NCBI GenBank assembly: GCA_958510825.1
Contig: OY294049.1
Coordinates: 22,520,945-22,584,944, forward strand
DNA from: Brachypterus glaber
Lineage: Eukaryota; Arthropoda; Insecta; Coleoptera; Kateretidae
DNA: 64,000 bases
Reading direction: 5' to 3'
The position numbers and the translations under genes are program-made. Under the pieces are notes generated by a model. The model saw nothing but the letters and a program-made list of their open reading frames with translations. It was not told the origin of the DNA and searched no databases. Of the stretch, positions 33,495 to 44,446 are shown piece after piece (position 1 is the first letter of the stretch; every line of letters begins with the position of its first letter).

Positions 33495-33931
33495 TAGGGA
33501 TATGTCTAGATGATACTAATACTAATCGCTCTCATTTAGTGCACTAGTTTTGAGATATTTTGGTTTTATGGGATGAATGGAAAAATCCGCTCCTGATTTA
33601 TATTGTAAAAAATATTTAAAATTTTAATTTTAAATGTGTCACACTACTATATAAACAATTTTTATGATATTAGTTATATCAATAATTAAATCTGATAACG
33701 CATATTTAAGGATTGCACCTGCTTTCTGTAAATAGTAGCTAAAATACTCAAAGCAAGTTTCATAAAACATAATTTAGAGTGTAATTATTAATTATTGTTA
33801 AGATGAATATAGACAATGGTAATTATTGCTAAAATAGATTGGCACTCGTATATTAAAAAAAATCTTGTTTTTTTTTTATTTAGGTAGGGTAAGGCCGCTA
33901 TAATCGTACCAGCTAACATTATTTTTTATTT
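33495..33931. other. Gene-free AT-rich stretch
   Basis: No gene or repeat structure recognised. Confidence 0.4.
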
Positions 33932-36219
33932 TTAACCGACTTCCAAAAAGGAGGAGGTTATCAATTCAACGTGTGACTTTTTTTTTATGTTTGTTTGTAA
34001 CTTTGAAACGAATGAACGAAATTTAATGAAACTTCTTGCAACTTAAAGAGGGCATTCATGAGGTGGTCCCGTTTTAAGTTGACGCTCGGTTAATGCCGGG
34101 TAAGCCGGATAATTAAGATAAATCAATAATTTTAACGCAATTTCACTTAAAAACGGCTTAATTTGGTTCAAATACCAACCAAATTTTTAGAGAAATATCG
34201 GATAACTTGGATAAGTCGGATAACTTGATTAAGGGGTCACTCAAATATTGTGGCTAACTGAAAATCTTTTAAATGTCTCTAAACTTGATTCTTTGGACCT
34301 GTAATATTAAAATACCAAGAGAAAATGATAAATTTTGTGATTTTACCATAAGGCGTTATTTGATTATTACTTAACGCTTAAAGTTTAGGAAGATTTTCTT
34401 TAGTATTTCGTTTAAAATAAGGTTGGTTGGACTCTTGGGCGCTGAAATAAAAATATTACTTTTATTTTTAAGAAATTTATCTTTAAGATAATGACCTCAC
34501 AATGCACTAATAGTGCATTGTGACGTCAGCAGCTTGCTGAGATGGATAACACAGCCCCACAAAAAAAAAAGTCCGGATCTCTAGACCAGACATGTGTATC
34601 CTTATGTATTTTGGCCCGCTGAATCCGAATCCGAGGTCAGAAAAAGCCCTACACCCCAGGAATTGGCCCCAGAGGCCGAAAATGGCCGCTGAAAGGTGTG
34701 AAACGGGAATTCCGGCATGACGGATGCTCAGGGCAGGTTGAGATTGCATTCTCAAGGCAAAGTCGAATTAGTGGGTAACCGAGCTTAGATCCGACAGGCA
34801 TCGCGGCCCCTGAGGCCGGAAAATGGGCCCCTGGGGGCCGAAAAATCGAGATTTTCACGTCGGGATCGCAGCATTTCGATTTTCTTGTAACTTCAAACTG
34901 CAGCAACGTAAAGAGGCTGGAACCTCTTCCAGGCCCATTGAAATTCACACCCAGGGTCCGAAAAACGGGCCCTCAGGGCGGGAAAATCAAGATTTCCACG
35001 TCGTCATCACGGCACTCAAATTTCTATGGACTCTAAAACTCACGGAAACACTGGCAATGTAGCAACATTTCGAGGCCCATTGTAATTCATGCCCGGGCCC
35101 AGAAAATGGACCCTTAGGACCAGAAAATCAAAATTTCATGCCGGCATCACGGCGCTCGGGTTTCTACGGACTTTTAAACTTGAGAAACACCCAAGATGAT
35201 GGAACGGTTCAAAGCCCATCGGAAGTCATGCCCAGGGTCCGGAAAATGGGAGCTCGGTGGCCGCAAACCGATATCCCTACGTCTGAATCACGGTACTCGA
35301 ATTTCCATGAACTTTTAAACTCCAGAAACGCAAACGACAGTGGGACAGTCCGAGGCCCATTGAAATTCATGCCCGGAGTTCAGAGAATGGCCGCTCTGGT
35401 GTCGAGGACATCCTGTGTGTTTTTGTATGAGCCACGAATTGTTCCAACATCGTCAGTGTTTCCTGAGTTTGAAAGTCCATAGAAACGTCAATGCCGTGAT
35501 GACGACGTGGAAATCTTGATTTTCCTGCCCTGAGGGCCCATTTTCCGGACCCTGGGCGTGAATTTCAATGGGCCTGGAAGAGGTTCCAGCCTCTTTACGT
35601 AGCTGCAGTTTGAAGTTTCAAGAAAATCCAAGTACTGCGATCCCGACGTGAAAATCTCGATTTTTCGGGCCCCAAGGGCCCATTTTCCGGCCTCAGGGGC
35701 CGCGATGCCTGTCGGATCTAACCACCGTTAGCTACTAATTCGACTTTGCCTTGAGAATGCAATCTCAACCTGCCCTGACCATCCGTCATGCCGGAATTCC
35801 CGTTTCACACCTTTCAGCGGCCATTTTCGGCCTCTGGGGCCAATTCCTGGGGTGTAGGGCTTTTTCTGACCTCGGATTCGGATTCAGCGGGCAAAAATAC
35901 ATAAGGATACACATGTCTGGTCTAGAGATCCAGACTTTTTTTTTTGTGGGGCTGTGTAATTTAGATGACGTTACAAATCTGCAAGTTCTGTGTCTCTAAA
36001 AAGTAAAAAATAAAAACTTTTCGCAAAAAAAATGAACCGACTTCTGTGTCTCTAAAAAGTAAAAAATAAAAAATACTTAAGTCGGTGCCTATTTCACAGC
36101 AAACAATAATAAAATAATGAAAACACAATTATTAGTAATAAATTTAGGGAATGGTGAAACTGGCACAGATTTAAGTATTTTTAATTTTTTACTTTTTAGA
36201 GACACAGAAGTCGGTTAAT
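33932..36219. mobile_element. Element bounded by TTAACCGACTTC / GAAGTCGGTTAA
   Basis: The outer ends are inverse copies. The left end, ACCGACTTCCAAAAAGGAGG, is a motif I recall from repeats in several insect genomes. From about 33,990 to 34,500 it holds AT-rich sequence with GGATAACTTGGATAAGTC repeats; 34,550-35,957 is a GC-rich foldback; 36,000-36,219 contains two inverse copies of GTGTCTCTAAAAAGTAAAA. No protein is recognised. Confidence 0.45.
34550..35957. repeat. GC-rich foldback with about 140-bp internal units
   Basis: Left arm 34,550-35,070 and right arm 35,430-35,957 are inverse copies (from ACAGCCCCAC to GTGGGGCTGTGT). The sequence is much richer in G and C than everything around it. 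Within the arms and centre, units of about 140 bp repeat, each starting near GGCCCATTGAAATTCA and containing ATCACGGCACTC-like text (34,932, 35,073, 35,213, 35,355). Both arms show a short frame of the same 70 or so residues, but it is only the mirror image of one sequence. The outer GCTGAATCCGAATCCGAGG is shared with 3.59 kb. Confidence 0.7.
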
Positions 36220-36418
36220 TTTTTTTTTGCGAAAAGTTTTTATTTTTGTAATTGGTTTCATTTTAGAGTTTGGTCTTTATTTTAAGTTAAAGTATAATCA
36301 TTTGTTAACATATAAAAAAAATACTAAACTTTATGACATTTATAAGCAATATTTTAAATGTTTTATAAGGTCTGCAAACGGTACGATTTAGGAACCCGGT
36401 TGCCTGAATCGTACCTAT

Positions 36419-36621
36419 GGTCTGTTTCTTCAAGCGATAATTAAAAATCGCACAGTGAATATTTTCAAAATAGATTCAAATATTGGATATGCGGATATAC
36501 TGCGTAGTTTATTTTATAAAACATAACTATATTCTATACACAACATATACTATTCAAACCTGTTGTAAAAATATTTACTGTGCAATTTTAAATTTACTAT
36601 CTTGCTTGAAGAAACAGACCA
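36419..36621. mobile_element. Short foldback
   Basis: TGGTCTGTTTCTTCAAGC at the left and GCTTGAAGAAACAGACCA at the right are exact inverse copies, and the arms continue to pair inward. Confidence 0.75.
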
Positions 36622-36770
36622 TTGTTAAATAACTTTCTTTATTAGCTTATAAAGCTCACAATGAAAAAGAAAAAAAGAAAATAAATAAATAAATTTAACA
36701 TATACACATACGAATGTTACAGTTTGTAAATTGGAATTAAAAACATAAAAAAAAATAAAACAAAAACATA

Positions 36771-37546
36771 CAGGGTGTATTTGAAATAGCGTAGGAAATT
36801 TTAACAGGTGATTCTACATGATAAAATATGACAAAAAGTTCCTATAAACATGTCTAAAAATGCGTCATAAGGGAGCTACGCCCCTTTGAAAGTGGCTAAA
36901 AAAATCGGTTTTTATTTAATAACTCAGGAACCCTTTGAGATATGTTAACGAGGTTTTGCACGTGAATTAATTCTAATTAGGCCCATCTTTGTATGTCATT
37001 TTTTGCAATTTTATTTTTGATATATGATTCCTCAGGTCAAAATACTTAAAAAAAGTACTCTTGTAATACTGTAGGATTAACCGTTTTCGAGAAAAGTTCA
37101 TTCGAAGGTGAAATTTCACGGTTCGAGGACGAAAAAATTAAATACTAAAATGTCGAAAACCAAAATTTTAAGAGTACCTTTTTTATGTATTTTGACCTGA
37201 GGAATCATATTTCAAAAATAAAATTGCAAAAAACTTACACAGAAAAAAGTTTGGGACAAAAAACTGATAAGCCCCCCCCCGTTTCGCACACCCCTGGTTG
37301 AAATAAGTACATGAAATAACATACACAAACGGGCCTGGATAGGATTAGTTGACGTGTAAAACCTCGTTGATATATCTCAAAGGGTTCCTGAGTTATTAAA
37401 TAAAAACCGATTTTTTTAACCACTTTCAAAGGGGCGTAGCTCCCTTATGACGCATTTTTAGACATATGTTTATAGGAACTTTTTGTCATATTTTATAATG
37501 TAGAATCATCTGTTAAAATTTCCGATGCTATTTCAAATACACCGTG
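36771..37546. mobile_element. CAG-type foldback, 776 bp
   Basis: It starts CAGGGTGTATTTGAAATAGC and ends GCTATTTCAAATACACCGTG, flanked by TA on each side. Arms share AGTGGCTAAAAAAATCGG and CTCAAAGGGTTCCTGAG with the half copies at 13.8 and 14.5 kb. Non-coding. Confidence 0.75.
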
Positions 37547-37580
37547 TATATAAAATTTAAAATTTTAATGAAGAAAACCA

Positions 37581-39257
37581 TCACAAAGATTTTATGTGAG
37601 AAATGCACATTATTTTGAAAGTTTTTAATATTTTGATTTTTTGAATTTCATTAGGTAATTCATTAAACAACTTAAATCCGTTGGAAATAATAGCACCAAA
37701 GTTTTCATTAGAAATGGAAAAGTTATCGTGATTTCTTGTGTTATATTTGTGTACTTCAGAAGCATATTTAACATTATCATACAAATATTTAGGCACCATT
37801 TTATTTTTTATTTTAAAAATAAATACCAACATGTTCATATCCAATAACTGTCTAATATTTAAAAAATTTAACATATTTAACATGTCCAAAACCCTGGTCC
37901 TCCTATTGCACAAAAGTATTGTTCTCATTGCTTTGTTTTGTAATTTCTGTAGTTTATTCATTTCTCCATTTGTTAAACAGTAATTTATAGTACTGCAGTA
38001 ATTAAAATGTGGTAAAATTAAAGTCTTGTATAATAAAATGTTGGTGTATTGTGACACAGTATTATTTAACCTAAATAAAAAACCCACTATTTTCTTGACT
38101 ACGGTATTAAAATTTTCTTTAAAGGAAAAAGCTCTCTCTATGGAATTATTATTAACTTTTATATTAATATTTAAATTTTTTATATTCTCCAGTTTATTTT
38201 TTGACCCAATTATCATAAATTTAGTTTTATTAATATTTAATGTAAGTTGATTCTGCCCTAACCAGTGATTAATTTTGGTAATTTCAAGATTTAAATAATA
38301 TATTATATCTTTATTAGAACCAATAAAGTAAAGAATTGCATCGTCTGCAAATAGTTTAATTTTACAGAATTTTAGTATTTAACAAAAAGTCCAAACCAAT
38401 TAATTACCACGCCCCCAAAACCACACATTTTTAGTTTGTCTATTAAAACTTTAGGCTTTATTGTTTCAAATGCTCTTTTAATGTCAAGAAAAATTACTCC
38501 GATAAAACTACTTTTTATGTTTAAATCCCAAGCATTAAGTAAAAATTGAATAGCGGTCTCACAGGAGTGATTTTCCCTAAACCCTGACTGCTCATCAACC
38601 AGTATATTGTTCTTCTTTAAATATTCCAAGCTTTACTTTTTTACTACAACTTCTAATATCTTTTCATATGGTGGAAGCACGTTTACTGGGCGAAACTCGC
38701 TACATAAAGTGGTATTGGTGACCTTTGGAATAGGGGTTATAACGGAAGATAAAGAAATATTTATTATGTCCAGTAGTCTATTCCCAGCTACTTCAAGGAC
38801 TAACTTTAACAACTTTAAATCTATACCCTCCCTGGAAACCGATTTATTTGAAGTTTTATTAATAATTTTTCGTAAATCGCTCATTGAAACTAACTGAAAT
38901 TCAAACAATGAATTTCTACTACTACTGCTACTACTACTACTATTACTACTATTAATACTTGGTTGAATGGAAGAGATTATTTCAGATATACTATCAATAA
39001 AATAATCGTTAAAATTATTTGCAATATCAGTGTCATTTTCCACTACTAACCCCTTAAAATTGATCCCCCTTTTCATCTTAACACTATTCCTTTTAACTAG
39101 TTTTTTGATTTCTTTCCACATTTTTTTACTATCACCTTTATTTTCATCTATTTTCTTCTCATTAAATTTTTTTGTTTCATTTCTTATTATTCTTGTCACT
39201 TCTTTCCGTATTTCTGTATACTTTTTCAAATCTTCGAGTTTTTTGGAATTAACGTAA
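37581..39257 (-). pseudogene. Decayed LINE (Jockey/CR1-like) reverse transcriptase
   Basis: Read from high to low coordinates this is the C-terminal half of a non-LTR retrotransposon ORF2. Recognisable parts are the linker before the RT (39,229-38,633), PIPKVTNTTLCSEFRPVNVL (RT motif near 38,690), EQSGFRENHSCETAIQFLL and FLDIKRAFETIKP (catalytic Asp, motif A; 38,629-38,375), the catalytic LFADDAILYF motif (about 38,350-38,320) and the C-terminal LYKTLILPHFNYC and LQNKAMRTILLCN region (38,216-37,581). A stop codon at about 38,633 interrupts the frame, and the roughly 50 residues normally between motif A and FADD (including the GVPQGS motif) are missing at about 38,383, with a frame change. It cannot encode an active enzyme. 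Confidence 0.85.
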
Positions 39258-40509
39258 TTATTTATTGTAAGTTTAAATTAAAAATATTATGCAAGGATAA
39301 AAAGGCTTTTCCTTTTACACATACAAATTTATTTGACTACGTGCCATGAACTTAACGGACTTTACGGGTAGTAATGACTAAGAATAAATATTTCAAATTA
39401 CAACTTTCTACGATTCCTTAACAAAAAGTTACCGAAAAAAAATAATAAAATATATTTAATTATGTCCTACGGGAATTGAACCCTGGATGATTTACGAAAT
39501 TCAGTACCGGTACGATTTATGAAACGTCCTTCTTTTTGCATAAAAATAAAAAGTATAACGTATAAACTAAAAATATGGATAAGTTATATATGTTAATTTT
39601 TCTGATATTAATTAACGTAATTACACATAAAACGATGTGGTAATTGTAATTAGTAAAAAGAAATATCATTAGAAAAACTTCAAAATTTTTACATCAGTTT
39701 AAGCAATTTTTTTTGCCTGACCTTATCTAGTACTATAGTAGTAGTAATGGTGGGGAGGTCAAGCCTGGCAACTAGACCATATTGGTCCTTTTTGCCTACC
39801 CCTGTGTTACTTACTAGTTTTTCTTACCTTATCTATACATTGAGGTTAATTTACAAAGACTAAATTGTGTATGAGGGTTAATCTCCAAGCTAGCTATTAT
39901 TTAAAGTCATAAGATTATTATTATTGTTTTAAAATAATTTTATGTTTTTATTAGCTTTTTTTAATGTAATTTAAAATGTTATTTTACCTAAAATATGTAT
40001 AATTTTATTTTAAAACAATAATAATTATACTTTTTTCTCCCTCTGAAGAACTTCTCTCTTTATCTAGGTAATCTAAATTTAGCATTTACCATTGACATAA
40101 ACAAACTATTTCTGACAGTAAATTATTTAAAATTATAGTTACTAAGTGTTGTTTTGCTATGTAAATCATGGCTACTATTGATGACGGTTTATAAACTGGC
40201 ACCTGGCAGGAATTTAAGGAATGTAACTCACCTTATTTAAAGAAAGCGTAGGCAATTATTTTGATATTTTTTGTGCTTTTTAACCACAAACTTAAATCCG
40301 CTTTATCAGAATAGCGCAAGCAGGATTTTTGACGTTATAATTGTTACTTATCTGGTCTATTGTTATATCGCCGCATCGACTCTCGACCACTTTTATTTAC
40401 TGATCATTGAAATGCATTGACGTATTTAATAAGGGGAACAGGTGTCCCAATAAAAAAATGAGTATCTGGGGTCAAAAACTTTTTTCGTAGATTAATAGAG
40501 GTTTTAAAG
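39258..40509. other. Gene-free stretch
   Basis: No gene recognised. An imperfect inverted repeat lies at about 39,910-40,030 (TATTATTATTGTTTTAAAAT arms). Confidence 0.45.
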
Positions 40510-41162
40510 CATAGAGAAGGAAAGAGAACCATTAATCCAGCCTGCGCAAGATTATTTTGTGACAGAACGGGGCAGCGAAATGACGTAACGCAATATATCT
40601 GACCTTGCGCAGTACCCATCTCTATCAGCTGTGAAATGCTGTCGGTCGTAAAACAATTCATCACCCCAGTATTCATTTGTCTTATCTCCAAAAATCCCCC
40701 AGTAAAAATCTTAAAATGTCCAAAAACAGAGATATGGCAAACCAATACTGGGGTGACGAATTATTAGTAGTTTGTTTATACTGTCAGTACTGTCAGATCG
40801 TCGTTTGTTTCTGTTCATTTTTCGACTTCTACTGTGTTTTAATTGTTTTTTTGCTGCATTTGTTTATAGCTTTAATATAGCTGGTGTACTTAAAGTAGGT
40901 GTACAAAATTCCGAAACTCAAACACACCTCGAAAGATTCTTATAAAATAATTTAAAAAAACTATTTCGACGTTTCTTCGTAGATAATTATTGTTTTTTTG
41001 TTGAATTTTTTACAATTTTTATTTGACACACATAACTAAGGTTAAAAAATACTCGTCAAAAACAACAATAGTAGTGCGCACGTGCAAGTTTATCTCAGAT
41101 GCGCTAGGCACATTTATCACAGTATTCCGCAGCGGCTTTGGAGGTCTTTCCTTGTCTATGGT
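40510..41162. repeat. 650-bp dispersed repeat, copy 1
   Basis: It is clearly homologous to 61,491-62,167 over its whole length, from CATAGAGAAGGAAAGAG to CTTTCCTTGTCTATGG. A minus-strand frame of about 78 residues is kept open in both copies, but matches nothing I know. Confidence 0.75.
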
Positions 41163-41587
41163 TTAAAGAGGCTCAAAGAAGCCTCCAGGTTTCGTGAAAA
41201 TAATTAATTATTAACATTGTTTATAAATTTTTTTATAGAAAAATTGTATTAAGCGGATATATTTTTTACCTACCCTTTGTAGAACGATTCATTCTGGCAA
41301 TTTGATTTTTCTAAACGTGTCTACGACCTGTTTTTACAAAGCTTTGAAGGATTTTGTAAAACAGTGCATATTTGCCTGTTTAAGCTGTGAGCAAATAGAA
41401 TTAAGATTATTTTGATATAACGTCTATGGCCATAAAATGGCATAGTAATTCTTATAATAAGCTCAATATTTGATTTTCATCCACTTAACCAAAAGTGCCT
41501 TTATAGGAGTTTTTCTTAATGTGTAGAAGGAATATTTTTTTATTTAAATAATAACAAAAAAAGACAATTCTCAGTTGGAGTTAGGGG
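41163..41587. other. Gene-free stretch
   Basis: No gene or clear repeat recognised. Confidence 0.4.
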
Positions 41588-42425
41588 TCTTTACCGCGCA
41601 TGGACTTTACCGCGAAAGCCATTACCGTCAATAAATATTTTGCAGAAAACTGTTCTAACTGATATAGCTGCTGGGTCAGGGTTGTGGCCATTACTAGTTC
41701 CGCCCCTTGCAACAAAGCACGTCGTAATTTCCGCACTTACAATTTTTTTAATTTTTAACTATCTTTTCTTTCCTGTATATGAAATGTTTTATACAGCGAG
41801 GTCTTTGCCCCTATCACTTTTCATTATTTCGATCGACATGATGATTCATACTAAACTGATTATTAATCAGCCATTTATACAAATCAGTCGATACAAATTT
41901 AAAAAAAAAACAGACATACAAACCTAAACACAGAATTATGGGTAAATTCAGTAAACGTTCTAAACCATACTGCCATTAATCCCACGGAAATACCCTTACA
42001 TAAAATAAAAATAATGTATAACGATTTTCGCTGTGAAAGTCATACGAGGTAAGGACAGTTCGCGGTAATGGTCTTCGCGGTAAAGGACATGCGCGGTAAT
42101 TGCTTGTCGCGGTAATGGCGATCGCGGTAATGGATTGCGCGGTAATGGTCTTCGCGGTTGTTTTTTCGCTGTAAAGTCCGGCTCCCACGTTTATTTTCAT
42201 TAAATTAAATCTATTTTTCTTTGCCAAAGTTTGTAAAGAGGCTAATAAATCAGGCTGTATATAGAGTGAAATTTAGGTTTTATTTAACCATTTTTTCTTC
42301 ACATTTTAAAAATACTATTTTTACTAAGAATCCTTACTGAGGCTCAAAAGTCCAAACATTTTTAATAGCAATAATAAGTTATTTATTATCAGTGATAATC
42401 ACGGGTCGGATGGAAGTAGCCATTA
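41588..42425. mobile_element. Element with CCATTACCGCG-type inverted ends
   Basis: The left end has repeats of TTTACCGCG and CCATTACCG; the right part has the inverse CGCGGTAATGG many times, with a last one near 42,418. A minisatellite is at 42,058-42,180. The interior has no gene I recognise. Confidence 0.45.
42058..42180. repeat. Minisatellite of 15-16 bp (CGCGGTAATGG core)
   Basis: About eight units, each CGCGGTAATGG or a variant followed by 4-6 variable bases. The cores are well conserved while the linkers vary. Confidence 0.8.
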
Positions 42426-43268
42426 CCGGGGACATGCAAAAATTAAAAAACTCTTTTTTTAAGTAAATAGACACTTTAAACTATTGTTCACCACTACTTT
42501 TGATGATCAGAGGGTTCCAGAGATATTAAATAAAAACTACTTTTCAGATGTACCCTTAGAAGGGTCGTAGCTTCCTTCCCAGACAGCACATGATATCTTA
42601 AAGACGTCTTTTTTAGATCTTAATTATGTCTGGACGCCTAAAGACATAAAAAGGATATCTTATGGACTTCTTTTTAGGATGTTTAAAAGATATCTGATTA
42701 TGATGTCTTTTAAGTATCGGTATGAGACGTATTAACTTCGATATTCATCGCTAAAAATAAATTAACCACAATCAACTATTAAAAAAAATACCATTTTTTT
42801 TAAGATCCTTTTTTGAAAAAAAATTTCATTTTCTTTTTACGAAAAACGAAAAAATTAAAAGAAAATTAAAAAAAAACACATTTTTTTAAGATCTTTTTTT
42901 GACAAACAAATTACCTCTCATTCTAATTCTTACGCTTTTTATATCAATACGACCGTAAATGGGAGGGAGTATTAGGTTGTAAAGTTACCTGTGCAAGGCG
43001 TCTTAAAAAAGATGTCTTCAATACGTTACCTTTTGTAACATACGACGTTGTTAAGACGTCTTTAAGATGCATATACGGCGAAAACCGGCGTTCCTAAGAC
43101 GTCTTAAATGACGAGCTACGACATCTTTTAGATCTCTTTAAGTCATCTTTGTGCTGTCTGGGTTAGGGCTCATTTCTGGACCAGCCTTAAAAAAAACTTT
43201 TTTTCATATTTTTGGGCCTAGAATCACCCCTTACAATTTTATATCCTATTTTTGAATTACCCTGTATA
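42426..43268. mobile_element. Half copy of a CAG-type foldback split by a word-repeat element
   Basis: The flanks 42,480-42,577 and 43,163-43,268 together match the right arm of 53,800-54,973 (GGTTCCAGAGATATTAAATAA, CGTAGCTTCCTT, then GGGCTCATTTCTGGACCA and AATTACCCTG before TA). The insertion at 42,578 duplicated TT. Confidence 0.65.
42578..43162. mobile_element. Word-repeat element (AAGACGTCTT word), copy 2
   Basis: It starts CCCAGACAGCACATGATATC and ends TGTGCTGTCTGGG, exact inverse ends of 13 bp. It is flanked by TT on both sides where the uninterrupted relative at 54.9 kb has one TTAGG. The interior is built from AAGACGTCTT variants. Confidence 0.75.
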
Positions 43269-43380
43269 CAATTTACGTAACTCTCGAAAAAATATATTTT
43301 TGTTCAGCAAAAAGCTTTTAATGAAAAAAAAATGAAAAATAGGCTTTGTTTAATTTCAAAAATTAAGCCTCTAGCAAATT

Positions 43381-44275
43381 AGTCCAGTCAAATAATAAAT
43401 GTAAATTGCATTAAATGTACACGGCCTGATATTTCAAAGGTTAGTGGTGGTGGTAACAGAACACTCTTGTTAGTTTTCACCGGGTGATTTGCGTAAGGGG
43501 TGTCCGATATCTTGAATTTTAAGGGTGAGTTGCTTAATATGCATCTTACGATAAAAATGCATATAACCAATTTTGTTTAGGAGGAAATTTTCAACAATTT
43601 TTGTTTGAATCATTTTTTTAATATATTAATAACAATCGAGTTAATTCAAAAATAGCCATGTTGGAGGTGAAATTGGGTTTTTCCATTTTTCAGACAAATT
43701 ATACATCAGAAGATAAGTTGGTTATGGTTATAAGTAAACTTGTAGCTCTTGAAATTCTCTATAAGTTTTATATATTATAAATTTTCATAGGTACTTTGTT
43801 ACGGTTACAGAGGGCGCGACCCAACTTGCATCGCCCACTGTAATCGTAAAAAAATACTTATGAAAATCCATTATATATAAAACTTATAGACAATTTCAAG
43901 AGCTACAAGTTTGCTTATAACCACTTTTATCTTCCGATGAATACTTTGAATACTCTAAAATTGATAAAAACAATTTCACCCCAACATGGCCATATTTGTT
44001 AACTCGATTGTTATTAATATATTAAAAAAATGATTCCAACAAAAATTGTTGGAAATTTTCTCCTTAACAAAATTGGTAATATACATTTTTATCTTAAGAT
44101 GCATAGATAACCGCACTAACCCCTAAAATTGAAGATAGCGGACACCCCTTACGCAAATCACTGGGTGAAAAACTAATAGGAGTGTTCTGTTACTATCCAC
44201 AACTACCCTTTAAAATATCAGCCCGTGTACATTTATTGCAATTTAATATAGGAATTTCTCGTTATTTGACTGGGC
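43381..44275. mobile_element. Foldback, about 0.9 kb
   Basis: Left arm from CCAGTCAAATAATAAATG and right arm ending CGTTATTTGACTGG pair along almost their entire lengths (for example CAACAATTTTTGTTTGAATC with GATTCCAACAAAAATTGTTG). The centre near 43,805-43,850 includes GAGGGCGCGACCC. It ends 47 bp before the first visible ENT-2 exon. Confidence 0.75.
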
Positions 44276-44321
44276 TAAATCGCCTAACCTTAATATTTTC
44301 ATTTACAAAATAAACTTTTAG

Positions 44322-44446
44322 ATGGCTCTGTGGTTGAAAAAGATAAAAATGTTCCTAAGGATAAATATCATTCCACTTATGTTTTGTTTTATATACTGGG
44401 AACTATGACAACGGTTCCGCAACATTTCTTTATCTCAGCAACTAAC
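44322..44446 (+). CDS. ENT-2 exon (first visible), 125 bp
   Basis: Acceptor AACTTTTAG before 44,322; donor GTAAGT after 44,446. The frame begins with a split codon, so a coding exon lies upstream. It encodes the first membrane helix and the Pro-Gln-His variant of the PWN motif. Confidence 0.8.

Noticed and set aside
34507..35999. Two similar 82-codon frames on opposite strands
   Set aside because: They are the same sequence in the two arms of the GC-rich foldback, not two genes.
39455..39545. tRNA-like box B (GGTTCAATTCCCG on the minus strand)
   Set aside because: No A box at the right distance and no cloverleaf can be drawn.
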